A DNA stretch of 32,432 nt. Source: Flavobacteriales bacterium UBA1993 (lineage in GTDB: Bacteria; Bacteroidota; Bacteroidia; Flavobacteriales_G; Salibacteraceae). Within the stretch, counting starts at the first letter, position 1. Each line of letters begins with the position of its first letter. Shown piece after piece: positions 1 to 7,060 of this stretch. The notes beneath the pieces were generated by a model. It saw only the letters and a program-made list of their open reading frames with translations, ran no database searches and was not told the DNA's origin. The stretch spans positions 1 through 32,432 of the forward strand of contig DDCZ01000066.1 of the NCBI GenBank assembly GCA_002336485.1, in the 5' to 3' direction. The translations under genes and the position numbers were made by a program.

Positions 1-771
1 TGCAATTGCGGCACATACTCAAACATGCACATTATCGTTTTTGGTACGATAAACTTCCCGGGAGGGCGGAAAATTAATTTAAGCGCTAACGGTCTTGTGG
101 ATGTTTACTCTGGAGGCACTGTCACTGGAAGTAACAACGGCGATAAATTAAACATTAACGGAACTGCTGTTTGGACAGGAAGCCAAACTGATATAACAGG
201 GCCCTCTTCATGCACATCATCAGGTTGTTCTGCAAATCCTACCTTACCCGTTGAGCTTTTGCTCTTCGAATGTTTTGCGACGGAACGTAACAATGTGATA
301 TTTACGTGGTCTACCGCAACGGAGAGTAATAACGACTATTTCACCGTATATGGTAGTGAAAGTCTGGATGATTGGAAGCCATTATTTGATCATTCGGGAG
401 TCGGGAATTCCATAGATTTGGTTGAGTATGAAGTGAGTTATAGGCTAGAGGGGAAATATCAGTATTATCAGCTTGAGCAGAACGACTTAGACGGGGAAAC
501 AAAAAAACTCTCCATTGCGCATTGCGACCTCAAAATGAGCGATATGCCTGTTCAACTTCTTTCTCACCCCAGTGTTGGTGAGATAAGCCTTAAGGGAATG
601 CATCATATGACTTCAGAAGTGGAAATCTATGGTAGTGCCGGAAACTTGCTCCGAGTCACCTCTGCAGAGAACAATGAACGGGTCACCGTTTCAGGATTAA
701 GCGCTGGGTACTATGTGGTTAAGGTGATGAGCGAAGGCGATACAATCACATTAAAAGCCGCTGTTCTCTAA
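1..771 (+). CDS. C-terminal part of a T9SS-exported surface/secreted protein (5' end outside window)
   Basis: The frame is open from the first base, so this is the last 256 residues of a longer protein and the first ATG at 25 is not a credible start. The early part is rich in Gly, Asn and Thr, as in repeat-type adhesins. After it comes the Bacteroidota module beginning LPVELLLFECFATERNN and continuing through W-S-T-A-T-E-S-N-N-D-Y-F, which typically sits just before the sorting domain in T9SS cargo. The last 75 or so residues (VEIYGSAGNLLRV, then GLSAGYYVVKV) match the type A T9SS C-terminal domain pattern. By family knowledge the protein crosses the outer membrane through T9SS and is released or anchored to the surface. 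The function of the missing N-terminal part cannot be judged. The stop codon directly abuts the stop of the convergent gene at 772. Confidence 0.8.
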   Translation, partial: CNCGTYSNMHIIVFGTINFPGGRKINLSANGLVDVYSGGTVTGSNNGDKLNINGTAVWTGSQTDITGPSSCTSSGCSANPTLPVELLLFECFATERNNVIFTWSTATESNNDYFTVYGSESLDDWKPLFDHSGVGNSIDLVEYEVSYRLEGKYQYYQLEQNDLDGETKKLSIAHCDLKMSDMPVQLLSHPSVGEISLKGMHHMTSEVEIYGSAGNLLRVTSAENNERVTVSGLSAGYYVVKVMSEGDTITLKAAVL

Positions 772-1266
772 CTAGAACTTAATCTCTTCCTTGCTGTGGT
801 AAAGCTTTTCAAAGGCCTTTTTCGTGCTCAGCAAATACGTTTCGTTGTAGTCAAATACCCCGCTGTTGGTGTCGAAATTGACAATAGCGCTTGGGAATTC
901 CAAAACTTCTTCCGCATCAGTATATCCATGATAATCGAGAGCCCGCTCCATGGCTATATTGAATCGATAGTTGTCTTTGTTATGGTCTTCTGGCAAGGCA
1001 TCGGTAACCACGCTAACGCGCTTCGTCACAAACCCTTTAAGCTCAACTTCGATAGTGTAAATAGAAGGTTTTTCAAGTTTGAACTCCACCAAGGATTTTG
1101 ATTTTTCGATTTCTTCCACCACTTCATTTGACTCGTAAAGTCGTATTGTCATTCCCTTTAGAACATTTTTCGCGTCGTCGGTCACTCGAAATTTAAGGTT
1201 CATAGGATATTGAGCGATGGATGCTGCTGCAATAAAGCAAAAAAGTGTGGTAGAAATCAGCTTCAT
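772..1266 (-). CDS. Small exported protein with a carboxypeptidase-regulatory-like beta domain
   Basis: The 164-residue product starts with a clear signal peptide, MKLISTTLFCFIAAASIAQ, with cleavage expected after the AQ. The mature part (LKFRVTDDAKNVLKGMTIRLYE, then EVELKGFVTKRVSVV) has the look of a carboxypeptidase-regulatory or CNA-B-like beta sandwich, of the type V-T-D-x-x-G-x-x-L-x-G-x-x-I plus a closing G-F/Y-x-x-K strand. Such domains are common in exported Bacteroidota proteins and often have only a structural role. No catalytic motif is visible. It is convergent with the preceding gene, with no intergenic base between the two stop codons, and divergent from the exonuclease gene. 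The exact function is unknown. Confidence 0.7.
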   Translation of the reverse strand: MKLISTTLFCFIAAASIAQYPMNLKFRVTDDAKNVLKGMTIRLYESNEVVEEIEKSKSLVEFKLEKPSIYTIEVELKGFVTKRVSVVTDALPEDHNKDNYRFNIAMERALDYHGYTDAEEVLEFPSAIVNFDTNSGVFDYNETYLLSTKKAFEKLYHSKEEIKF

Positions 1267-1367
1267 TAAATCAAGAATATTCAGGTGTTGTTCTTTAAAT
1301 AAACGCGCGATTTTAGACCTAAGTTGGCTTCAATATCTAGAAGTTTTCAAATACTCTGCTGGACTAA

Positions 1368-1375
1368 TACATTTG
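1368..1375 (+). promoter_or_regulatory. Bacteroidota -7 box (TACATTTG) upstream of the exonuclease gene
   Basis: The sequence TACATTTG matches the Bacteroidota -7 consensus TAnnTTTG exactly. It sits 19 bases before the ATG at 1395, which would put transcription start about 8-12 bases before the start codon. No convincing TTG -33 element is visible at the usual distance, only a T-rich stretch around 1343-1348. The 127-base gap between the two divergent genes contains nothing else I can identify. Confidence 0.45.
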
Positions 1376-1394
1376 TCGATCAACACGAAAAAAT

Positions 1395-2153
1395 ATGCGA
1401 TTAATTTCTTGGAATGTAAACGGTATTCGAGCCACCTATAAAAAAGGTTTTGCTGACAGGTTGGAAGAAATGAAACCGGATGTGATTTGCATCCAAGAAA
1501 CCAAGGCTCAAGATGAGCAGGTGCGCGAGACGCTTTTTGACATAGGATATCATGTATACTCGAATTCTGCCGTGAAGAAGGGCTATTCGGGAACGGCTAT
1601 AATCTCTAAAACAGAACCCCTTCAAGTTGTCCCGGATATGGGAATAGAAGAACACGATACGGAGGGTAGGGTCCTCGCGGCAGAGTTTGAAGCCTTTTGG
1701 CTTGTGACAGTGTACACACCAAACTCGCAGCAAGGGTTGAAACGCCTAGACTACCGAGTTTCCTGGGACGCCGCATTTTTTGCTTACATCAAAGGGCTTG
1801 AAGCGTCTAAGCCCGTTATTGTATGTGGCGATTTAAACGCGGCGCATCGCCCAATAGACCTGAAAAACGATAAATCAAACTACAATAAGACGGCGGGCTA
1901 TACCCAGAGAGAAATTGATGGACTGGATGTCATCATCAACGGTGGATTTGTTGACACCTTTCGACACTTATATCCAGAAAAGGAGAAGTACAGCTGGTTT
2001 AGCTGGAGAGGCGATGCTCGAGCGAACAACGTTGGGTGGAGAATCGACTACTTCTTCGCCAGCGCATCCATTATTGATAGAGTGAAAGAGGCGTTTATTC
2101 TAAACGACATCGAGGGCAGCGATCATTGCCCTGTAGGGATTGATCTAAACTAG
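1395..2153 (+). CDS. xth: Exodeoxyribonuclease III / AP endonuclease
   Basis: The 252-residue protein belongs to the ExoIII/APE1 branch of the endonuclease-exonuclease-phosphatase fold. It acts in base-excision repair by cutting DNA 5' of abasic sites and trimming 3' ends. The family motifs are all present in order: ISWNVNGIRA (N7), QETK with metal ligand E35, VYTPNSQ (Y107, N110), CGDLNAAH (D146, N148), GWRIDYFF, and the terminal SDHCP with the D243-H244 catalytic pair. Length is normal for the family (250-270). The ATG at 1395 starts directly with the conserved first strand MRLISWN, so the start is secure. Its stop codon is interlocked with that of selD in a shared CTAG. Confidence 0.95.
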   Translation: MRLISWNVNGIRATYKKGFADRLEEMKPDVICIQETKAQDEQVRETLFDIGYHVYSNSAVKKGYSGTAIISKTEPLQVVPDMGIEEHDTEGRVLAAEFEAFWLVTVYTPNSQQGLKRLDYRVSWDAAFFAYIKGLEASKPVIVCGDLNAAHRPIDLKNDKSNYNKTAGYTQREIDGLDVIINGGFVDTFRHLYPEKEKYSWFSWRGDARANNVGWRIDYFFASASIIDRVKEAFILNDIEGSDHCPVGIDLN

Positions 2154-3193
2154 GATACCGTTACCACTGGCCCATCGATTAAAGCGCGGAGGCTACCAAT
2201 CTTTTGAATCGCTATTCCATTTGCAGCGCACGTTTCAATGACTTCATTTTCAGATCCAGCTGAAACGGATAGGAGTAAACCTCCGTTGGTTTGTGGATCG
2301 CACAATATTTGAAGTTGCAGTGCGCTGAGCTTCGTGGCCTTTGATCCATATGCCTTAAAGTTGCGCATGGTGTTGTCAGGCATGACAAACTGATCTAAAT
2401 ACGGCTTCAAAACCGCTTCTGGGTATTTAGGGACGTCATCGAACTGGATATCACCTCGGAGTCCAGAAGCCTCGCACAACTCAATCAGGTGGCCTAACAA
2501 GCCAAAACCCGTCACGTCTGTCATAGCGTTCACCGCTGGTAGTTTTCCCAATTCAAAACCAACGGTGTTGAGTTTTTTCAATTCACTCAATAGCAGCTTT
2601 GTATCCTCGTCCTTCGCAATGCCTCTTTTCATGGCCGTACTAAGAATGCCGCTTCCCAATGGTTTGGTAAGGAAGAGGGTGTCTCCAGCCTTGGCCCCAT
2701 TGTTTCGCTTGAGATTGCCTTTTGACACAATTCCGGTTACAGCCAAACCAAAGAAGGGTTCCTTACTATCTATGCTGTGTCCGCCAGCGAGTGGAATGCC
2801 AGCCTTATTGCAGATATCACGAGATCCTTTGATCACCTCCGCTGCCAAGTCGGGGCCGAGTTGCTCAATTGGCCAACCAAGTATTCCTACGGCCATGATG
2901 GGCTTCCCACCCATGGCGTACACATCGCTAATCGCATTTGCCGCAGCGATTTGGCCAAAATCGGAGGCGTCATCTACGATCGGAGTAAAGAAATCGGTGG
3001 TGCTAACAACATATTGATCCTCTGAGAATTTCATCACAGCAGCGTCGTCCATGGCGCCGTTGCCAACAATTAGTCCTGGGAATTCCATGTCAGACGAGCC
3101 AACTTTGGCTAGTATGTCTTGAAGATCTGCCGGTGCTATTTTGCAACCACAGCCGGAACCTTTGCTGAACTGTGTTAGTCTTGTTTTTTCCAT
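2150..3193 (-). CDS. selD: Selenide, water dikinase (selenophosphate synthetase)
   Basis: This 347-residue enzyme makes selenophosphate from selenide and ATP, the selenium donor for tRNA 2-selenouridine and, in other species, for selenocysteine. The N-terminal active-site motif GSGCGCK is visible, with Cys15 at the position that is Cys17 in E. coli (Cys rather than selenocysteine) and Lys18 as the partner Lys. Other AIR-synthase-like motifs follow: NGAMDDAAV, the DFFTPIVDD metal-binding segment, ANAISDVYAMGG, GGHSID and TDVTGFGLLGH. The start overlaps the end of selU by 19 bases, which implies translational coupling. No selA or selB lies in this window, so use in tRNA modification is the only supported role here. 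Confidence 0.95.
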   Translation of the reverse strand: MEKTRLTQFSKGSGCGCKIAPADLQDILAKVGSSDMEFPGLIVGNGAMDDAAVMKFSEDQYVVSTTDFFTPIVDDASDFGQIAAANAISDVYAMGGKPIMAVGILGWPIEQLGPDLAAEVIKGSRDICNKAGIPLAGGHSIDSKEPFFGLAVTGIVSKGNLKRNNGAKAGDTLFLTKPLGSGILSTAMKRGIAKDEDTKLLLSELKKLNTVGFELGKLPAVNAMTDVTGFGLLGHLIELCEASGLRGDIQFDDVPKYPEAVLKPYLDQFVMPDNTMRNFKAYGSKATKLSALQLQILCDPQTNGGLLLSVSAGSENEVIETCAANGIAIQKIGSLRALIDGPVVTVS

Positions 3194-4182
3194 TCTATTA
3201 GCTTTTCTACCACCTCATCAATGGAGGTATTTGTGATGTCTAAATCGAGGTCAGGCTTGCGCCCGCTTTTGGCCAAGGAGTGTGCGTATGCCTTATCGTA
3301 GTAATGCAATGCGATTCGGCATGCGTCTGGCAGGTTTCCTTCCTCTAAATATTGCAGTGCGTCCTTGGTGAACTGACCGCCAAGGCGCTTTTGAATTCGT
3401 TCGAAGGCCTTTTTAAGCTCCAAAATGGTTTCGTCGCCATAGCCAGAGCAAAGCTCCACTATACGTTCATCAAGGCTCCGTTGTATGAAAATAAAGGGCG
3501 CTGCATTCATGGCTGTTTTAATCACAGCAGGAATGCTTACCGACCCTATAATTTTGCTTTCATCTTCAATCCAAATCGGCTTCGTCGGATCTAGTTTTAT
3601 AAAGGCAGCAGCAAGCAGGTTTTCAAAATGCTCGGTGCTTGGCTGTGCGCCTAAGTACCCAAAAGAGGATCCTTTGTGATTTGCCAAGCCCTCTAGATCA
3701 ATCATTTGCTCGCCCTTGTCTTGAAGCGACATTAAAATCGTGGTCTTTGAGCAGCCAGTGAATCCTCCCATGCATAGTAACTGCCAAGGAGTCTCAAACA
3801 TGTCTCGTCCGTATTTGCGCCAGGCTTTATAGCCACCTTCCAATACACTTGTTTTAAAGCCTGCAGTTTTGAGTAGCCATGAGAGCGAGTTGCTACGCAT
3901 GCCGCCTCGCCAACAATAGAGACGCACGTTTCGGTCTTCTGAGATTTTCTCTGCATCCAACACCATTTGCTGAAGCCTAGGGCCGATAAATGACAAACCA
4001 AGCTTGACTGCTTCGTCTTTCCCTTTATGTCTGTAACAAAGGCCTACCTCGTGCCGCTCTTCGTTCGTGAATAGCGGTAAGTTTTTCGCTCCCGGTATAT
4101 GCCCTTTTTCGAATTCGGCAGGGGTGCGAACGTCTATGATCGGAGCGGTTTGTTCGGCAAGAAAGTCTTTGGTGGATTGCAC
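3175..4182 (-). CDS. selU: tRNA 2-selenouridine synthase (SelU/MnmH, rhodanese plus P-loop)
   Basis: The 335-residue protein replaces the sulfur of 2-thiouridine at the wobble position of certain tRNAs with selenium from selenophosphate. An N-terminal rhodanese domain (about residues 1-125) begins with IIDVRTPAEFEKGHIPGA and carries the diagnostic catalytic loop CWRGGMRS with Cys90. A P-loop domain follows with GFTGCSKT at 140-147. The P-loop is unusual because the glycine before the Lys is Ser145, where the Walker A consensus expects Gly. The length is slightly short for the family (about 340-370). It is the third gene of a minus-strand run, 19 bases after the membrane protein gene, and overlaps selD downstream, so substrate-making and substrate-using enzymes are co-expressed. 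Confidence 0.93.
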   Translation of the reverse strand: MQSTKDFLAEQTAPIIDVRTPAEFEKGHIPGAKNLPLFTNEERHEVGLCYRHKGKDEAVKLGLSFIGPRLQQMVLDAEKISEDRNVRLYCWRGGMRSNSLSWLLKTAGFKTSVLEGGYKAWRKYGRDMFETPWQLLCMGGFTGCSKTTILMSLQDKGEQMIDLEGLANHKGSSFGYLGAQPSTEHFENLLAAAFIKLDPTKPIWIEDESKIIGSVSIPAVIKTAMNAAPFIFIQRSLDERIVELCSGYGDETILELKKAFERIQKRLGGQFTKDALQYLEEGNLPDACRIALHYYDKAYAHSLAKSGRKPDLDLDITNTSIDEVVEKLIEWKKQD

Positions 4183-4201
4183 GAGGCAAAGGTGCTCAAT
4201 A

Positions 4202-4867
4202 TTACAGTCGGCCCCACCCGGATCTTAGTCCACGCCCTTGGAATTTAATTTCGGTATTCCGACCACCCATTTTTAGTGCTCGGATAAATTCATTAAAGGA
4301 GATTTGGGCGCGTTGAACTGAGCCTACCGAATACATAACCCCTGACAGTACCTGGAAATAGACCGTGAAGATGCCGTAGATCATTAGGCCGAGAAGGGCG
4401 GGAGGCACCAGGATCATATTCAGTAGAAGCCGGTTCTTAATCATCATGGCGCCTTTTGGGTCGATCAAGAAATTGAAGAATACAAAGCCATAGAGAATGG
4501 TGATTAAGAAAGTGATCAGAACCATGGGATCAGCCTTGGAGTATACACTCCATCGACTTTCAAAGTCGTTGTAATGCACCCGCATGATCGTTTTTTCCAT
4601 GCGTGCAGACTCTGCTTCCGTGATTTTCCCGTCCTCGTAGCACCTGATGATCACCAACCGCTTTGTTTTACTGTAGTCTTTTCTGTTTTTGTGCTCTAGT
4701 TGCTCCAGCAATCGCAGTATGTCTTTTTCACTCTTCTTCGAATTGTACGAAAACAGCCGATCTTCCTTGCTCTGAGGTTTAAATACGATGTAAATAGTGA
4801 AGATCAAAATCCAGAACACTGGAAACATCAATATGAGTTCGCGGTAAGCGAGAATGTCACTGGTCAT
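4202..4867 (-). CDS. Unrecognised multi-pass membrane protein
   Basis: The 221-residue product has hydrophobic segments at about residues 12-30, 114-135 and a long one at about 146-176 that may be two helices. Between the first and second lies a charged stretch (KSEKDILRLLEQLEHKNRKDY), probably cytoplasmic and partly helical. It contains the segment CYEDGKITEAESARMEKTI, which loosely resembles SHOCT-like oligomerization motifs, though I do not claim this as a domain hit. The C-terminal tail is basic and Gly/Arg-rich. It lies two bases after the TfoX-like gene and 19 bases before selU, so it is very likely in the same operon. No function can be assigned. Confidence 0.7.
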   Translation of the reverse strand: MTSDILAYRELILMFPVFWILIFTIYIVFKPQSKEDRLFSYNSKKSEKDILRLLEQLEHKNRKDYSKTKRLVIIRCYEDGKITEAESARMEKTIMRVHYNDFESRWSVYSKADPMVLITFLITILYGFVFFNFLIDPKGAMMIKNRLLLNMILVPPALLGLMIYGIFTVYFQVLSGVMYSVGSVQRAQISFNEFIRALKMGGRNTEIKFQGRGLRSGWGRL

Positions 4868-4869
4868 TC

Positions 4870-5208
4870 CTACTTCTTGCTCGCCTTGGCGTATGGGTTA
4901 AACTCTACACACAGCTCCACCCAATAAGCGAGGTCGTTGTCCATGTCCGTGCCTTCGGGGTTAATAAACACATATCCCTTCATTGGTCGACCGGTGAAGT
5001 TCATTTCTGAGGCGCCTTCTTTGGTAAGCGCATCTTGATAAGTATCTGGATCAATACGTGCCATTAGCTGATCTCCGACAACACCCACGCACATTTTGTC
5101 ATCGACCATGAAACAGAGGCCGCCCATCATTTTCATTTCTCTGTAATCCACACGCTGTGCGGTAAGTTCGTCTCGAATGCGATCTCCTAAGTGTTCGTCA
5201 AATGCCAT
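4870..5208 (-). CDS. TfoX N-terminal domain protein
   Basis: The 112-residue protein matches the TfoX/Sxy N-terminal domain fold. Visible signs are the opening helix LGDRIRDELTAQ, the central MMGGLCFMVDDKMCVGV strand pair (the usual pattern is K-x-M-F-G-G-x-x-F-x-x-x-x-K-x-F), the MARIDPDTYQDAL segment, and the MKGYVFINPEG block with the usual closing helix WVELC. Length is typical for stand-alone TfoX-N proteins. In gammaproteobacteria the full TfoX controls competence genes, but single-domain versions in Bacteroidota are uncharacterized and need not have that role. It is the first gene of the run that leads to selU and selD and is divergent from the DUF3857 genes across a 77-base gap that holds an inverted repeat. 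Confidence 0.8.
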   Translation of the reverse strand: MAFDEHLGDRIRDELTAQRVDYREMKMMGGLCFMVDDKMCVGVVGDQLMARIDPDTYQDALTKEGASEMNFTGRPMKGYVFINPEGTDMDNDLAYWVELCVEFNPYAKASKK

Positions 5209-5245
5209 GTTTGCTTGATTTGGCTACTAAGTTCGGAATCTTGAG

Positions 5246-5274
5246 TAACATAGTTGATTAAGAAGACTATGTTA
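5246..5274. promoter_or_regulatory. Perfect 9-bp inverted repeat, candidate operator in a divergent promoter region
   Basis: TAACATAGT (5246-5254) and ACTATGTTA (5266-5274) are exact reverse complements separated by 11 bases. Half-site centres are 20 bases apart, about two helical turns, which suits a dimeric DNA-binding protein. The right half overlaps the first two bases of the predicted -7 box at 5273-5280, so occupancy would block RNA polymerase. The site lies between the TfoX-like/selU/selD run (leftward) and the DUF3857 genes (rightward). A terminator is unlikely because neither side is a gene end and no T-run follows. Confidence 0.5.
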
Positions 5275-5280
5275 AATTTG
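5273..5280 (+). promoter_or_regulatory. Bacteroidota -7 box (TAAATTTG) for the tandem DUF3857 genes
   Basis: TAAATTTG is an exact TAnnTTTG match. A TTG at 5254-5256 lies 16 bases upstream, slightly short of the usual -33/-7 spacing. Transcription would begin at about 5285-5288, almost on the ATG at 5286, so the message for that start would be leaderless or nearly so. Confidence 0.45.
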
Positions 5281-5293
5281 ATTTTATGAATCA

Positions 5294-7060
5294 ATGCTGG
5301 CTTGCATTTATCAGTGTAATGTTCTTTTTCGTTTTCAAGGTAGATGGGGTGAAGCTAAATATGCTTCTTGGATTGAAAGCAGACACTATGGGGCAAATGA
5401 CGGTTATGTTTCAGAGGTTAAAGTGGTAGGGAAAAGAAGTGAAAACCAGAATACTATATCAATTCCATTTACAGATTTATACAAGATTGAATCTTTAGTA
5501 ATCGAATTTTTCAGCGAGAAAAGCCAAAAATGGAAGCGTGTATCACCCAAAGAGATTAAGTTGAGCGATCTGCGGACATCCTCATTTATTGATGATGCCA
5601 AACATTATACAACACTGGTTCCAGGCAATACCAGATTTCGCTTTTCCTATTCTCTGATTGTTGAGGATAGAATGCTAACGACTCCAATTGTTGTCAGTTC
5701 CTACCGAATAGACAGCTTTCACTACGATATTTCAATTCCATTTGGATTTGAATTATACTGGTACAAGGATGTTATTGAAGATGAATTCAATATTGATCTA
5801 ACGGAAGTTGAGGATGACGAAGGCACATACTATTCGCTAAACACCATTTCGCTTGAGACATCAAGGAATGATCATATTAGACTGCCATTCTCAGTAACAA
5901 AAAAAGGAGAGGATCCTTTTCAGGCTTTTCAGAAATGGAATGCTGGACTGCGATCGGGGTTAGAATCGTTGAATCCCAGTAGTAAGTCGATTATTGATTC
6001 TCTGTGCGCTGGCAAAGAGAAGCACCTCGAAATTGCGAAGACCCTATTCGAGTACTGTCAAAGAAACATTCGATATGTTGCAGTTGAGAGTGGATATAGT
6101 GGCTGGTGCCCACGCAGTGCAAACATAACTTTAGCCAACAAGCGTGGCGACTGCAAGGATATGGCTCACTTCTTGGAATTGGGCCTGCTTTATAAGGGCA
6201 TTGAGGCCTATTCAGCGTTGGTGCATACACTTAGTTCAAAAGCCAATGTTGTCTACCCTGCAATTGGTTTTGCAAACCATGCAATTTGTATTTCCATAAT
6301 TGGTGGTGATACATTGATTTTAGACGCAACAGATGATGACATTCCCTTTGGATTCTCTAGTCGGCATACCCAGGGTAGTTCGTATTTGTTATTATCAGAG
6401 CCTCACGGAATTCACACTGTACCTATGATTTCGAGTGCTGAAGTGGCAGAGCGATACAATCTGCACCTCACTTGTAATAGAATAGGCCATAGCGAAGGAA
6501 ATGGCGAGTATCATTCGACACCTCTAATTATTGGAACTGAATTCGATGGGGCGCAAGTCTGGGAGTCAATTGAAAACGATGAGATTGAAATGTTTCTTTC
6601 TCGTTCCTTTAAGGAGTTTAGTGTCATGGGAATTGAAAAGGAAGGCACTGAAAATGCCCCTGTGCATTACAGACTTGAAAATGAAAAAATGATTTTGAAT
6701 CAAGTCGGAGGTGACCATTATTTGAGATTAAATGCTTTTGATGGACTTTTTCTCAAGCAAAGGGATGCTACGGAAATCCCCGCGATTCAATACCTACCTC
6801 AAAATGAGGAGTTTGTCTTTGAAATAAAATTTGATTCTTCTGTGAAGCTGATAGTGTTTTCGGAGGCAGATACGATGGTTTCAGGTGATTTTACATTTCG
6901 ATTTCTGATTGAATCTACAAGTAGCGATAAGATTTTGTTGAGGTATTCTTATGTCGGGGATAGCCTGAAACTGAATGAGGATAACCTAGCTGATTTAAAC
7001 AATGTGGCCACGTACGCAAACGAATTCTTTGATCGATATGTATTGCTTTTTAAAGATTAA
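5294..7060 (+). CDS. Exported DUF3857/transglutaminase-like protein, probable 1-base frameshift in the signal peptide
   Basis: The 588-codon frame encodes an N-terminal beta-rich DUF3857-type domain (about residues 20-225), then a transglutaminase-like domain. The catalytic triad can be read as Cys287 in KRGDCKDMAHF, His329 in FANHAICI and Asp344 in LILDATDDD. A C-terminal beta region of about 200 residues follows. As annotated the first residues (MLACIYQCNVLFRFQG) make a poor signal peptide. A better one, MNQCWLAFISVMFFFVFK, starts at 5286 in another frame, and adding one T in the T-runs at 5322-5335 would join it to the mature protein. The gene may therefore carry a one-base deletion or a sequence error. 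The substrate is unknown; by family the protein is periplasmic or surface-exposed. It overlaps the next paralogue by 23 bases. Confidence 0.75.
   Translation: MLACIYQCNVLFRFQGRWGEAKYASWIESRHYGANDGYVSEVKVVGKRSENQNTISIPFTDLYKIESLVIEFFSEKSQKWKRVSPKEIKLSDLRTSSFIDDAKHYTTLVPGNTRFRFSYSLIVEDRMLTTPIVVSSYRIDSFHYDISIPFGFELYWYKDVIEDEFNIDLTEVEDDEGTYYSLNTISLETSRNDHIRLPFSVTKKGEDPFQAFQKWNAGLRSGLESLNPSSKSIIDSLCAGKEKHLEIAKTLFEYCQRNIRYVAVESGYSGWCPRSANITLANKRGDCKDMAHFLELGLLYKGIEAYSALVHTLSSKANVVYPAIGFANHAICISIIGGDTLILDATDDDIPFGFSSRHTQGSSYLLLSEPHGIHTVPMISSAEVAERYNLHLTCNRIGHSEGNGEYHSTPLIIGTEFDGAQVWESIENDEIEMFLSRSFKEFSVMGIEKEGTENAPVHYRLENEKMILNQVGGDHYLRLNAFDGLFLKQRDATEIPAIQYLPQNEEFVFEIKFDSSVKLIVFSEADTMVSGDFTFRFLIESTSSDKILLRYSYVGDSLKLNEDNLADLNNVATYANEFFDRYVLLFKD

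Noticed and set aside
2565..3017. Long plus-strand ORF opposite selD, and similar antisense ORFs (for example at 13650-13988 and 21884-22216)
   Set aside because: They lie entirely opposite genes with strong family motifs, have odd low-complexity composition and no recognisable domain or signal. They are shadows of the coding strand.
2150..4182. Selenocysteine insertion as an explanation for interrupted genes
   Set aside because: SelD is present, but the in-frame stops are TAG and TAA, not TGA, and no selA, selB or selC is visible. SelU accounts for the use of selenophosphate.
5246..5274. Rho-independent terminator
   Set aside because: Both flanking genes start here rather than end, the stem is AT-rich, and no T-run follows the right arm.
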